The notes under the pieces: model-generated
Databases searched by the model: none
What the model saw: only the letters and a program-made list of their open reading frames with translations
Told to the model about the DNA's origin: nothing
Part shown: piece by piece, positions 36,766-46,723 of the stretch
Numbering within the stretch: position 1 is the first letter of the stretch
Layout: each line of letters starts with the position of its first letter
Made by a program: the position numbers and the translations under genes
From: Mactra quadrangularis
Lineage: Eukaryota > Mollusca > Bivalvia > Venerida > Mactridae
DNA: 64,000 nt
Direction: 5' to 3'
Assembly (NCBI GenBank): GCA_025267735.1
Contig: CM046303.1
Location: 46,513,380 to 46,577,379, forward strand

Positions 36766-38012
36766 CAATTAAACGTTGAACAGTTTTGACAATACTTAAA
36801 AATATATTTGTAAAAATATTTAATTATGTGTATGATATGCATCTTTTATTGGATCCGGGGTTTTTTAAGTAAATGTATGTCTCTTAATAATAGTATGCAA
36901 CTTTCAAACATTTTGAACCTAATAAACGGTCTCGTACCCAGAGGCTATCAAGATGAGATCGAGAATCTTAATAACCCTTGGATACGAGAATACTACATAA
37001 ACTGCCTAGAATAAAAATTAAATTAATTGATGGATTAATGTTGACAAGTATATATAATATTGAAATGTATCTAAATTTAGCCAGGGATTCTATATAATGT
37101 AAAATCCCTGATTTAGCCTATATTGTTTTAGTATCGTTAAAAATAATGTAGTTTTCAGCCACATCCAAAGCAAATCAAGTAAACATTTTTATTACATATT
37201 TGGTGATTGCTTTGCGCACTAAAGATCCAAGGGAAATAATACAGTATGTATATATCCTAGTTGTATACTGAATTACCCCCCCCCCCCCTTTATTGAATAT
37301 TTACAAGTTACAACCATCTTTACTTAAAAATAAATTTATATCCCACACATTTTGCTTGAATTAAGTTCTAATTGAGATGTAACAAACTGACAAAAATCCC
37401 ACAATAATCACTGAATTCCACCCGTGTATATAAAACAAAATACAATGTATGCCTTTCAAATAACTTAACTACGTAAAAACTATTTTGTCCCACGCGAAAA
37501 TATCTTTAAAGAGTTACTTGATAACAACTAAAACAATTCTTTATAATAGAATAACAATTACAGAAATGCATAACTAGATAAAAGTTAATCTGATATTTTA
37601 AGATACATGTACATGTACATTGATTCATAATCAGCCCTTTTCAACTTATGAGCTCTTAAAAGGGTGTCCGAGCGCAAGGGGCATTGGAGGCCCCCATGAT
37701 GGAAACTAATTGAGATGAAAATGGGCTGAATGTAAGTTCTAAAGTGGATCTTTTTTCAAAAACAATTATCAAAACAATAATTTAAACTATGAACTTGATT
37801 CGATGCAAACTTTATAGAGCACAATATACCGTGCATAACACAGGCTGCCTGTGGTGCATAAGCTATGGGTTCATCCTAGAATGGTCCACATTTTGCATTT
37901 AATAGACGCAAAATTGTTGATGACAACATCGACGTCTACATCAAATTCTCCCTGGTTATGAAGAGTGCCGAGATCAGAGAGCTGGTCGCCATCATCGTAG
38001 TCTTCTTTTAGG
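36766..38012. other. Spacer with a small hairpin and poly-C tract
   Basis: CAGGGATT at 37082 pairs with AATCCCTG ending at 37110, a miniature version of the ends of the element at 38013. A C13 run lies at 37276-37288. A short plus-strand frame at 36826-37014 ends in a plausible-looking peptide but has no recognisable domain. Nothing else was identified. Confidence 0.5.
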
Positions 38013-38828
38013 CCAGGGATTTTATATAACAATTTAAGGATTGCAACCATATAGGTTTACGTCAAATTTCACTGTCGTGGCTATTATTTCGGCTCATAAG
38101 GATAACAAGTATTACAAGTTTAAATCAGGGAATTAGATACACGTTATCTATGTCTCTGTTTAAATGAAGATATTCACATGAAAATTTGTACCAATACCTT
38201 TCAAATTAATATAAAGGTTAGGAAAATGTGTTTCTAGATGATTTTGAGGTAATTAGGCTTACAGACTGTTTCACAAAATAATGCATTTTTCTGCCAATCC
38301 GCCAATTTCAGCCCTGTTTTACATCACCTAGAGTCATATTTTCGGTCATAATCGCAACAAAATTTTATTTAAAAAAACTTCAGAAACATTCACAAGTTGC
38401 ATGGAAGACATGTACAAAACATAAATCAAATTTTAAACTCTTGAAGCCTGCTTCAGCCAGTTATATAGTAGTGTACATACATTGTAGTGACGAGGAAGTC
38501 GGGACAACTCAACCCGAAGACAAGTCAACCCGAGACAACTCAACCCGCACGAAGGGACAAGTCAATCCATGGACAGGTCCATTATCAATAAAAATACATT
38601 AAATATCATTTTAATTGCTTAAACTCATTTATATTACGAATAACTAATATATATGTTATGGGTTGAGTTGTCAACGGATTGAGTTGTCCTCGGGTTGAGT
38701 TGTCCCAACTTATGGGTTGAGTTGTCCACGGGTTGGCTTGTCCCCGGGTTGAGTTGTCCCGGACTCGTGACGACCATGAATATTCAAAATAGCACTCCGT
38801 TGCAAATCCTTGATATATAGAATCCCTG
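38013..38828. mobile_element. ~816-bp element with CCAGGGATTNTATAT ends, hosting a nested foldback
   Basis: The left end CCAGGGATTTTATATAAC is matched in reverse complement by the right end ATATATAGAATCCCTG (CAGGGATTCTATATAT). The same word family appears at 37081 and in the hairpin at 38815-38855 (ATAGAATCCCTG...CCAGGGATTTCATAT). The interior is non-coding and contains the separate small foldback at 38487-38771. The ends are short, so the limits are tentative. Confidence 0.55.
38487..38771. mobile_element. 285-bp mini-foldback with arms of a GGGACAACTCAACCC repeat
   Basis: The left arm (to ~38575) carries GGGACAACTCAACCCG, GACAAGTCAACCCG, GACAACTCAACCCG and GGGACAAGTCAATCC. The right arm (from ~38657) carries the reverse complement several times (GGGTTGAGTTGTCC, GGATTGAGTTGTCC, GGGTTGGCTTGTCC). 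Outer ends GTGACGAG and CTCGTGAC also match inversely. An ~80-bp AT-rich spacer separates the arms. The design, inverted arrays of a short tandem motif, is that of foldback elements and parallels the giant one at 46724. Confidence 0.8.
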
Positions 38829-39348
38829 TGTATGCCAGGGATTTCATATATGGCGCACAGAACTGAATGAGCGTTTACATGATGCAGTTGTAGCCAACAT
38901 TGAAAGAATAAAGGACAACGCTAAATGTTATAAATACTGTACTACAAATATTTACATATAAAATAAAATATTTGATTTGACTACACACTACCTCTACAAC
39001 CTCCTATTTAAAGACTTTTGAAAATGTCAATTTCTTGACCAACTTGTAGGATCGTACCCACATGGCTTAAAAGTAGATCTAGCTACGCCACTGATAATAA
39101 ATACATTTCGAAATTATAAAATGTTTAAATATCTTAGCTTCTAAAGCAGATCAAGTCCAAGGTTTGTACATCAAGATTTTATAGTAAAAAAGATTAATGA
39201 CAAACATGTTTTGTAAAAATCACAAATGTTTCTAAACTTGAAGAAGAACTACAAAAAGTTAGACACCCTATCCCTAATTTATCTTAATTTTGAACCCATT
39301 GATAAAATGGCGAAAATTGAAAAATATATATGCTGTTATTACATACAA
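38829..39348. other. Spacer with a stray MITE end
   Basis: AGATCTAGCTACGCCACTG near 39074-39092 is a terminal sequence of the GTGGCGTAGC type seen in the MITE at 39349, without a matching partner nearby. No gene was identified. Confidence 0.45.
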
Positions 39349-39810
39349 CTGGTGCGTAGCTACCAGTACGCAGAGTACGCAGCTGCGTACACACTGGTCC
39401 AGAAAATTGTAAAAATACAAACGCCAAAAAATGTAATAAAATCTTTCGCCTGAGGGGGGTAGGGGTGTGTAAAACAAAACTGCTTGATAGTTATTTTACT
39501 AACCTTATGTCAAGTTATATTTCAATGGGACTTACGATGCCTTTTGGGAGTTGAATTTACGGTTTTAAAATTCGATGTTTGTCTTTGAATCCAGTCTATA
39601 TAATTCTTTAAACGCTGGTTAAAATTGAATGATAATTTGTATGAATGTTGTCTTCCTATATTTGTGTCCAGATTGAATTATACAGACCCATTTTGAATAG
39701 TTGCCAAAAATGCTCCTGAAATGATCTACAGAAAAACAAATTCGAGGCGGGGCATGCCCTTGACCCCTAGGATTTGGCGTACACATCAAAAAGACCTTGC
39801 TACGCCACTG
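39349..39810. mobile_element. MITE copy 1, ~462 bp, uninterrupted, left edge of the 14.7-kb duplication
   Basis: The left end reads CTGGTGCGTAGCTACCAG; the right end TTGCTACGCCACTG is its loose inverted match (CAGTGGCGTAGC). The left third contains TACGCAGAGTACGCAGCTGCGTAC and a G6 run; the right third has GACCCCTAGGATTTGG. It shows the uninterrupted site CTTGATAG at 39483-39490 where copy 2 is split by the foldback. Its flanks (ACATACAA on the left, GCCATGAC on the right) do not share a target duplication. Homology with the later unit begins inside this element. Confidence 0.75.
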
Positions 39811-41494
39811 GCCATGACCAATTTTAAATTAAAAAATAATTTAATAATGAGGTGAGTTATTTATTGTGTCTAATTTTGCATTCGGAACAACCTCGGCGAT
39901 CTTTAAGATTGTTCCTATTGCTTAATTTGTCATACAATTTACTAAGCAGTTCTGATGGTCGTGTTAATGAAAAAAGTGTCGTGGTATATGAGAACGACGG
40001 AACACATAAAATGTTATACCAAAAGAAGTGATTACTTGGCTTTTGTATGACTCTGTGTCTATGTAACAGTTTAACCAATGAAAAATATCGCTAATTAACA
40101 TGTTACGAGTACAACATGTATTTGTAGACGAGAGAGTCAAATAAATTCAGTTCAGTTTCAAACGTATTTAATTTGACATTGTCTCCCTTATATATTTTCC
40201 TTGCTTATAAATCACCAAAATAACTAGTCTGGAGAAAACGAATTACTTATATGTGACTGTATATTATATACTTATATTTAATGATGCTTATTTTATTTTT
40301 GTTTTGTTGGGTTTACCGTCATAGCAACACATTGTATATGTCATATAACGGCGGTCAGTCAACTTAGTCACTGTCCTGGAAAGACTAAATCTCTGGATTT
40401 AGCTGTTAACCAACTACAAAGCACATACTTTAGATTATAGAAATTATACCTTTGTGAATGTAAACCAAATAAAAAAGTGGTTAAAATACAATAACATAAA
40501 AAATTATAACAATAATTAACTATATATACATTATTGTTTTATTTATACATATAGATCTTTACATTTTTATACAATTTACAATTTTATATTCAATATACAA
40601 CTTTATATACAGTAAATCTAATGTATGTACTATGCGGTTCAATGTGCAATATTTTATCCCATACGCAATATAGAATAGCATGAAATGCAGTAGTAGTGAA
40701 ACAGTTAAACATATTTTAAATCAATCAATAAAGTAATGTGAAGTACTGACACAATTAAATGCTTGTGTAACTATTAAAGTGCAGTAATAAACTTTCGCCT
40801 CAAACAAATATAGAAATTCACACAAGTAAAACAAACACAGTTCCGAGATACGTACATATACATGCCGGTAGGGCCTATAACAGGAATTGAGTTACGAAAC
40901 GAGGGACGAAACATTTTTCTGGGGTATGGTATAGGTTTTTTATGCTCAATCGAAAAGTTCGGACAATATCGCCGGCAAAAAAGTTCGTTTTGATAAAACC
41001 AAGAGCGTTCGAATGAATAAATCGATGATAAAAGCCACGCATTTCGGTACTTTTTAAAACGGAACTATTTTTGTTTTCGCCCCCTGGACCCTTCGACCTA
41101 AAAACTTTCGTAAATTAGTTTCTGTTGAATTCTATGTGCGTCGGTATTTTTGCTACGTATCATTTCTCGTACTTGGAATTTTTCGACACAGAGCTCAAAT
41201 ATTTTTTTGTACATCTGTGTTTTTTACTATTAAACTTAATTTTCTGTGTTGTAAGACCTTTTTATTAATGTTTTGTTTTTATGTCATTTTTTTGTCAAAA
41301 TGGCTCTTGCAAAAGAGAAACCTTATATTGATTTTTATGTATAAAAATCTATATAACCAATTACTTTGGATAACTAATACCTTTTGGGTCTACATGAGCA
41401 GTGTATACTAATAACAATGATGCTATTGTACACACATTGATTTTTTCTTGAAACAATCACTATAATCGAGTACTGTTTCTTGATTAAGATTTTT

Positions 41495-41712
41495 TGCGCA
41501 ACATTTTATCATAGCAACTTCTAAAGGGTTTCATTTGAAACTTCTATCATGTAGGATAAAATTTACCATTAGATATCAAATACTATATTTCATAAAACTA
41601 ACAATAATTTATACTAAATTATGGCCCTTGCATACAAACAAAAATTCTAAGTTAAGTTCTAATGCAACATTTTATCTTGGCAACTACTGAAGGGATTGAT
41701 TTGAATATTCAC
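41495..41712. repeat. Diverged direct repeat GCAACATTTTATC...GCAACTNCTNAAGGG
   Basis: GCAACATTTTATCATAGCAA followed by CTTCTAAAGGGTTTCATTTGAA (from 41498) is repeated as GCAACATTTTATCTTGGCAA followed by CTACTGAAGGGATTGATTTGAA (from ~41665). It appears to be an old tandem pair about 170 bp apart, also present at 56223-56440. Confidence 0.65.
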
Positions 41713-42410
41713 ACATGACTACGGTATTACCATCGGAAGTCAATTTTAAAGTTGCATCACTCTAGCTTGAATTTTTACTATTTTAAATTGTGAGTCTTTT
41801 ATATTGAAAATGTTTTAGTAAGAAGATCTGCAAAAAATAAAAAAACTGCAGTCAATGAAAGTATTCTTGTTAAATTTTTCATCTCAATTGAATTTCATAA
41901 TTGATTCCGTTTACAAGACCACTCCTAATAGTAGAGCGCGCTGTCCATTGACGGCTCTCAATTGTTAATTAAACCTCTTACCTGAAATATCCAAACACTT
42001 CGTAATACCCAGAATCGACATTGAATAAATTCTAGAATTTTATCCTTCATCATTGCACCTTTAACTTTCAAGTTATCCTATTTCATAGAAGTTGCTCTCT
42101 AAAAAGTAAATTCTAAATATTTTGGTCGTCTGAACCACACGGATTACACAAGTAATTATGCACGAAATCCATGTGCCTATTTACGTCATTTAAAACTGGC
42201 ATGGATAAGATACGAAATGGAGACTTTTAGGCGAAAAGGAGCATATAATGGCAAAACGGAGATTTAATTGTTAGTAAAACCCTTCTTAAAATAACAATTA
42301 TAATACAAATTATATTTACTGATAATAAAATCACCATTCTCAAATTAGTGATTTTCATATCAGTCCAATTTTTACAAGAGTTGCTTAAAACGTAGGGTCC
42401 ACAAAGGCGG

Positions 42411-42530
42411 ATCCAAAGGGGGTCAGGGGGGTCCGGACCCCCCCTAGAATTGGGAAAATGTACCTGTCCATTAGTGTATTTCTTGACTGTAAGTCATTTT
42501 TGAGTAGCATGGGATCTATGTTAATGTGTA
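42411..42530. repeat. Fragment of the GGCGGATCC dispersed element
   Basis: Starts AAAGGCGGATCCAAAGGGGG and continues with GGGGGTCCGGACCCCCC, CTAGAATTGGGAAAATGTAC, and ATTAGTGTATTTCTTGACTG. These match the first ~120 bp of the element at 36447. The C-rich far end is missing. The copy in unit 2 is at 57139-57258. Confidence 0.7.
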
Positions 42531-43118
42531 CTTATTATTATATGTGTGCGTATTTAACGAGTGTGAGGACTCTGGTGCCAGTGGGTTTAACGCCGTGTCG
42601 ACAAACATTATTGTCATTTTACTGAGGCAAGCTCACCTTACCTAGGTTTCCTGGACCTTGTCTATAACCAAGACTAATCAACCCTTCCAAACGTTCGATA
42701 TCTTTTCCATTATATTATGCATAATATTATGTACACGATTTTTCCTTTTTTAGATCGGACTAAGCATTTTTGATTTGGTGAAAATGTTTAGTACAGATCC
42801 TGCAAAGGTGTGCCTTCAGATTTAAATTGACCATGTAAATGTTATATTTCTTACCAGACTAGGCTGAATATAATATCTTTATACAATACAAACAAAATAT
42901 TTAGCCCTATACTTGTATGAAGGGCGTGTTTCTTCATTTTATTTTATCATAATTACATGTTTTTACTATGGGTTATATATATAATATATGCGGGTGATCA
43001 CCATGGGATTCATTTAAATTTCTTTTTTTTTCGTATGTCTGTTTATGATAATGCCATGTTCACTATATGTATTTGTAAATTTCATTCTGTTTGCTATAAA
43101 CATGTTGTATGTTTAGAG

Positions 43119-43141
43119 CAATAAAGGTTGTTGTTGTTGTT
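43119..43141 (+). repeat. AATAAA plus (GTT)n, possible LINE 3' tail
   Basis: GAGCAATAAAGGTTGTTGTTGTT closes a ~600-bp stretch of unassigned sequence. A poly(A)-signal word followed by a short microsatellite is a common way for animal LINE copies to end, but no coding remnant was found upstream, so the assignment is tentative. The unit-2 copy is at 57847-57869. Confidence 0.4.
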
Positions 43142-43493
43142 ATACCTAATCAATGGAGGAAAATCAACATTATTGTCGAATATCCATGGAAGAGTATAAC
43201 CAGTCCGGGTGAGACTCTAACTAGCAACCTCTTAGGGACACTTGATTCGAAATCCTGAGCTTGGCCTTTGTAAGACACCGAAACAGAACACATATTTTAC
43301 TTTAAACAATAATTAAAACAAAAACATTTGGTTTTTACATGCCGGTATACGTACGTATACATTATTTTTAATAGTTTAAAAAAACATAAACGTCTGTACT
43401 AGACAAACCAAATATTAAGTTGATAAATTGTCATTTGCATTTCATCAATTAATGGACTATAAATAAATAAAATGTAGTAAGATGATTAATAGT

Positions 43494-44131
43494 TCACCAG
43501 AACCAATCATCGTTGTTGCCTACGTCATCATTGCTTTCGTCATCTTGTTTTTGTTCATATTGTCCCCAGCTGAAGTAATCCACTCTCAAGTTAGACTTAT
43601 CAAAACCATTTTCTAACATATCAGCGGATATTCTCTTTTCACACCATTTCTCACAACATTTCAGTGAACAACATTCATGGAACACCATGTTAACTGTGTT
43701 AAAAAGTCGCCTTTGTAGTAACCTTTGGTACAATGGCTTTTCTGGTTGTTCACCTCGTCGTGAAATCGGCTTTGGTTTGACACTAGGTCCTGCTTTACAT
43801 ACACATGAGTTGGAGCACTCTTGAACATCATTTAAGTTTTTTTTCGGTACTTCAGGGATACTTGTGGGTGGGTTTTCTGTGCCCAGTCGAAACTTGATCT
43901 TTGGTCTTTTCATTTCGCTTACTGTATCAGCGTCTTCATCAGACTTTCTCTTTTTATTATTCTCATCTGTATGTGGTTGGTTTTTAATCGCGATGTTTTC
44001 GTGTGCATTACTATTCACTTTGACTTTATTTTCATCATTTGCCACCATTTTCTTAACTTTGCAATCATCATTACAATCACCAGTGTTTTCTTCCAAGCGT
44101 CTTTTGGAACCTCTTGCCTTTGTTGTATGGT
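43494..44131 (-). CDS. Unrecognised nuclear-type protein, exon 4 (terminal), copy 1
   Basis: Read on the minus strand, the exon follows CTATTTTTATTTTCCAG, a strong acceptor, and begins AC to complete an Asp codon started by exon 3. It runs 211 further codons to a stop at 43494. The product is hydrophilic: SKRR near its start, a bipartite nuclear-localisation pattern (KKRK at exon residues 60-63, KRPK at 75-78), then Cys at 106, 110 and 112, and a second Cys cluster HECCSLKCCEKWCEKR at 152-167. It ends in an Asp/Asn-rich tail and WFW. Spacing of the Cys does not match a zinc finger I know. The open frame and consistent phase with exons 1 and 3 argue that this is a genuine gene. Function unknown. 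Confidence 0.7.
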
Positions 44132-45319
44132 CTGGAAAATAAAAATAGAACACAGTAGTTTTTTAAGTGAAAATCTTTAGCTTAATGATATTTTACTGTT
44201 TTCATATACATGTAACAGTAATCAGATATGTGTAATTTCAAGTTTTTTCAACTTGCCCACGTACAATTGCAACCTAAAAAATCAACTTGTCCAGAATCAA
44301 AACTTACTTGCCCAGAAGTTCAATACTCGAAAAAAAATTATAGAACTATGATGTTAAGTAAATACTGTAAGTAATGATAAATGATTGACAATAAAAATAG
44401 TTCACTGTTTAATGTGATAGAAGCATTGAAATATCTATATTTTAAGTACATTGTATAGCTATGTTAGAATTATTTTACAGCTAAAAATATAACTTGTCCT
44501 CGGACGAGTGGGTTGGACATATTTACTCGTCCGCAGCCATATAGGTACGAGTCTGACAAGTCGGGCATAGGAATTCCACATCCCAGGTAATGTACATACA
44601 AATTAATAAAAAGTAAATATTTAAAGCCATAGTAGAGCATAAACAATTTCACATTGCAGATAACAAAAGCAATAAGGCTGGGTCACAAGTTGAAGCAACA
44701 TCAGCAAAAGACCCTCCTTTTGTGGGATCGTTGTTTTTATTATTAGGATCAGCCTTCATCTTAATTAGGGTCTTGTTTAAAATTGCATTTAGTTGCATGT
44801 AAGTACATCAGCTTTAAGGGTAGAAATGTATGTGTTTATGCCTTTAGGGACATGTTCGATTAACAGTGGCCATATTCTGCTATCCATAATAAACAAAAGG
44901 TCTACATGTTCACATAAAAGTCGTGCGCTATCTGTGCATGACTTACAAAAAACAGAATTGTTAGCTTGTTGGTTTCACAAGCTAGTACATAAAAAGTACG
45001 AGAAAATCCCAAGTACTTAGTACAGTATAGCCTTTGCAGAGCTGTCCTCTACAGAACAAATCCTCTGCACAATAACAACTTTTGACATTTCCCTAAGTTA
45101 TAATTTTCATTAAATTAAACCTCTGCAGAACAACAACCTCTCATTCTCGTTCCCAGAATCTAGTAGGATTCTCAATACTAGCTAGTATTTAGAATCCTAC
45201 TAGACTCTGGGAACGAGAATGCAACCTCTGAACAACAACACATTTTAGGCCCTCCCAGTTGGTGTTGCTTAAGAGAGGTTGCACTGTAGTTTTTAAATAG
45301 AAATCTATATTAAAATTAC
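44132..45319 (-). other. Intron 3 of the duplicated gene
   Basis: Contains a block of ACTTGCCCAG/ACTTGTCC/GACAAGTCGGGC words (about 44240-44570) that looks like a dispersed repeat with partial inverted symmetry, and the 80-bp palindromic insertion at 45142. The donor on the minus strand is CAAG|GTAATTTT and the acceptor TTTTCCAG. Confidence 0.6.
45142..45221. mobile_element. 80-bp near-perfect palindrome with 8-bp target duplication
   Basis: The left 40 bp (CATTCTCGTTCCCAGAATCT...) and the reverse complement of the right 40 bp agree at 38 of 40 positions with no loop; the centre is AATACTAGCTAGTATT. CAACCTCT at 45134-45141 is repeated exactly at 45222-45229, as expected for a transposase-made insertion with 8-bp duplication (hAT and P superfamilies do this, among others). 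It has no room for a gene, so it is a minimal foldback MITE or two element ends joined head to head. It lies in an intron. Confidence 0.85.
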
Positions 45320-45475
45320 CTTGAAGATGGCTAATTTTCTGTTGAATTACATTCATAATATCTTGTCTAATTTCAGATTCACGTTGTCTATTTTTCTTAT
45401 ATCTTTCTGTGTATTCATAGGTTGATCTTTGGGGAGAGTTATCTTTTCTTGTCCATTCTGAGATTTTGTTGGAAA
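45320..45475 (-). CDS. Unrecognised nuclear-type protein, exon 3, copy 1
   Basis: A 156-bp minus-strand exon, between CTATTGCAG and the donor CAAG|GTAATT. Read in phase 1 it gives 51 uninterrupted codons: SNKISEWTRKDNSP, then a highly charged stretch with TYEYTERYKKNRQRESEIRQ and DIMNVIQQKISHLQ, likely a helix or short coiled coil. The other two frames contain stops. It joins in frame to exon 4 at 44131. Unit 2 differs by one base here (45394 against 60122), changing Lys to Thr in YKKNRQ. Confidence 0.65.
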
Positions 45476-45835
45476 CTGCAATAGATGTTTGAAGTTAATA
45501 ACAGTTGTCAAATGTTTGCTTACAAGTAAGTGTTGATTAAAACAATATATAAATTGATGAATTTTACGATTTGTAGAAACTTGAAATGTATTTTGGTTCA
45601 ATAGCAAAGACAATAACACACGTTGCTAGCGAGCTGATACCCTTATTCGGGGTATAAAGTGACATGATCTCCGGAATGCAATAATACATTTATTATGTTC
45701 GTTAATTTCTTGCAGCTGCCTGCCAAAATTACGACTAATTCAAATATACCTGGAAGTGGACTCGAGAGTGATTAATATAAGTTGTATGAACTTGCTTCAC
45801 AGTCTAGCGAAATAAATTAGTATAAATAAACTCAC

Positions 45836-45959
45836 CAGTGATGGTTTGTCTCGAAGAAAAACTAGATTTAGAACTTTCATTATCATTAAACACTATGTAC
45901 TTGTTTGGTTTCCATTTTTTTTTTCAGTTGTTATGGTGACACTCTTGACACTTTGATCA
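45836..45959 (-). CDS. Unrecognised nuclear-type protein, exon 2, copy 1 (frameshifted)
   Basis: A 124-bp minus-strand exon with acceptor GATTTCAG and donor ACTG|GTGAGTT. In the frame set by exon 1 it reads SDQSVKSVTITTEKK up to a run of ten A (T10 on the plus strand, 45915-45924) and then meets TAG. After a one-base shift at the run, the frame reads WKPNKYIVFNDNESS...RQTIT without stops and ends in phase 1, exactly what exon 3 requires. Either the gene is broken by a homopolymer slip, or the base is a consensus error, or a different splice is used. The second copy has the same ten A. Confidence 0.55.
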
Positions 45960-46321
45960 CTGAAATCAAATAAATTTATATATATCTAATTGGGACAAAA
46001 GTGCTAAAAATTAAAACATATATGCTAACCTACACTGAGCTTGTCGTTATTTTTATGTTCATTTTAATTTCGCTTTAAAAATTATTTAAAACAATAACAA
46101 CCTGTAGCGTCGTTTTTTAAATTAAAAAATAGACATTATTTCATTACCATTTTCTGTATCGAAATATAATAGAATTGAAAATATTTCATAGACCTCAGGA
46201 AATCTTTTGAATATCTGACTTAGAGGAAGGTTGCAATAAACAGACGAAATGCTTATAATAAGTAACATTCTGTATTTAAAGCTCAACGTTTGACGAAATT
46301 TAATTTTAAATAAACACTTAC

Positions 46322-46443
46322 CTATTCCTTGCTAACTCTGTACAAACATTTCCAGTCAATTTTGTCATGTCTCTCATTATTTCTTCTTGTAATATAAATC
46401 TGTATCTCTTATATGATGCTGCTTTGTGCGCTTTATATGTCAT
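46322..46443 (-). CDS. Unrecognised nuclear-type protein, exon 1 with start codon, copy 1
   Basis: A 122-bp minus-strand exon from ATG at 46443 (A at position -3) to the perfect donor AATAG|GTAAGTG. It encodes MTYKAHKAASYKRYRFILQE followed by EIMRDMTKLTGNV and CTELARN, a basic then amphipathic stretch with no recognised domain. It ends in phase 2. This ATG is chosen because the frame is open to a consensus donor and CRE-like promoter words lie just upstream. A further 5' exon cannot be excluded. Confidence 0.6.
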
Positions 46444-46560
46444 TATAGTGATTCTGACGTTGTATACGTTACGTTATTACGTCATATGTAACTGTGACGT
46501 TTTTTGACGTCATGACGTTAGAGGACGTAAAATATTATAATATTGAGTGTTTTCCAGCAT
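46444..46560 (-). promoter_or_regulatory. Probable promoter of the duplicated gene, with ACGT/CRE-like sites
   Basis: Immediately upstream of the ATG on the minus strand are seven ACGT words in ~90 bp, including a full cAMP-response-element palindrome TGACGTCA at 46505-46512 followed by TGACGTTA. The density is well above the AT-rich background. Binding of ATF/CREB-type factors is inferred from the motif only. The same cluster lies at 61172-61288. Confidence 0.5.
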
Positions 46561-46723
46561 AAATTTCATCATCAATAGCCATCAGGCGCGTAGCTACCAG
46601 TACGCAGAGTACGCAGCTGCGTACACACTGGTCCAGAAAATTGTAAAAATACAAACGCCAAAAATGTAATAAAATCTTTCGCCTGAGGGGGGTAGGGGTG
46701 TGTAAAACAAAACTGCTTGATCG

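Larger units (their letters stand above)
39811..43493. other. 3' side of the duplicated unit: no firm gene, several old repeats
   Basis: A 73-codon minus-strand frame at 39857-40078 (ending KDRRGCSECKIRHNK) and a 91-codon plus-strand frame at 41136-41411 are present, but neither has a recognised domain. The region also holds the GCAACATTTTATC direct repeats, a piece of the GGCGGATCC element and a (GTT)n tail, listed separately. The copy at 54539-58221 is the same. Confidence 0.5.

Noticed and set aside
36826..37014. A 62-codon frame ending LVPRGYQDEIENLNNPWIRE...
   Set aside because: The tail looks protein-like but the upstream half does not, and no family or splice context was recognised. 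It could be a fragment of an old gene or element.
39857..40078. A 73-codon minus-strand frame ending KDRRGCSECKIRHNK, also at 54585-54806
   Set aside because: No convincing acceptor, start context or domain. Its conservation between the two units only reflects recent duplication.
41136..41411. A 91-codon plus-strand frame rich in Phe and Leu, also at 55864-56139
   Set aside because: Its hydrophobic composition follows from T-rich DNA; there is no start or promoter context and no recognised family.
43864..44180. Plus-strand frames of 69-92 codons, also at 58592-58908
   Set aside because: They are antisense to the minus-strand exon 4, which has consistent splice phases and a protein-like composition.
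45353..45619. An 88-codon minus-strand frame over exon 3 ending LKLDKIL
   Set aside because: This is the wrong frame of a spliced exon. The phase-1 frame from 45475 is open through to the donor and joins exon 4.
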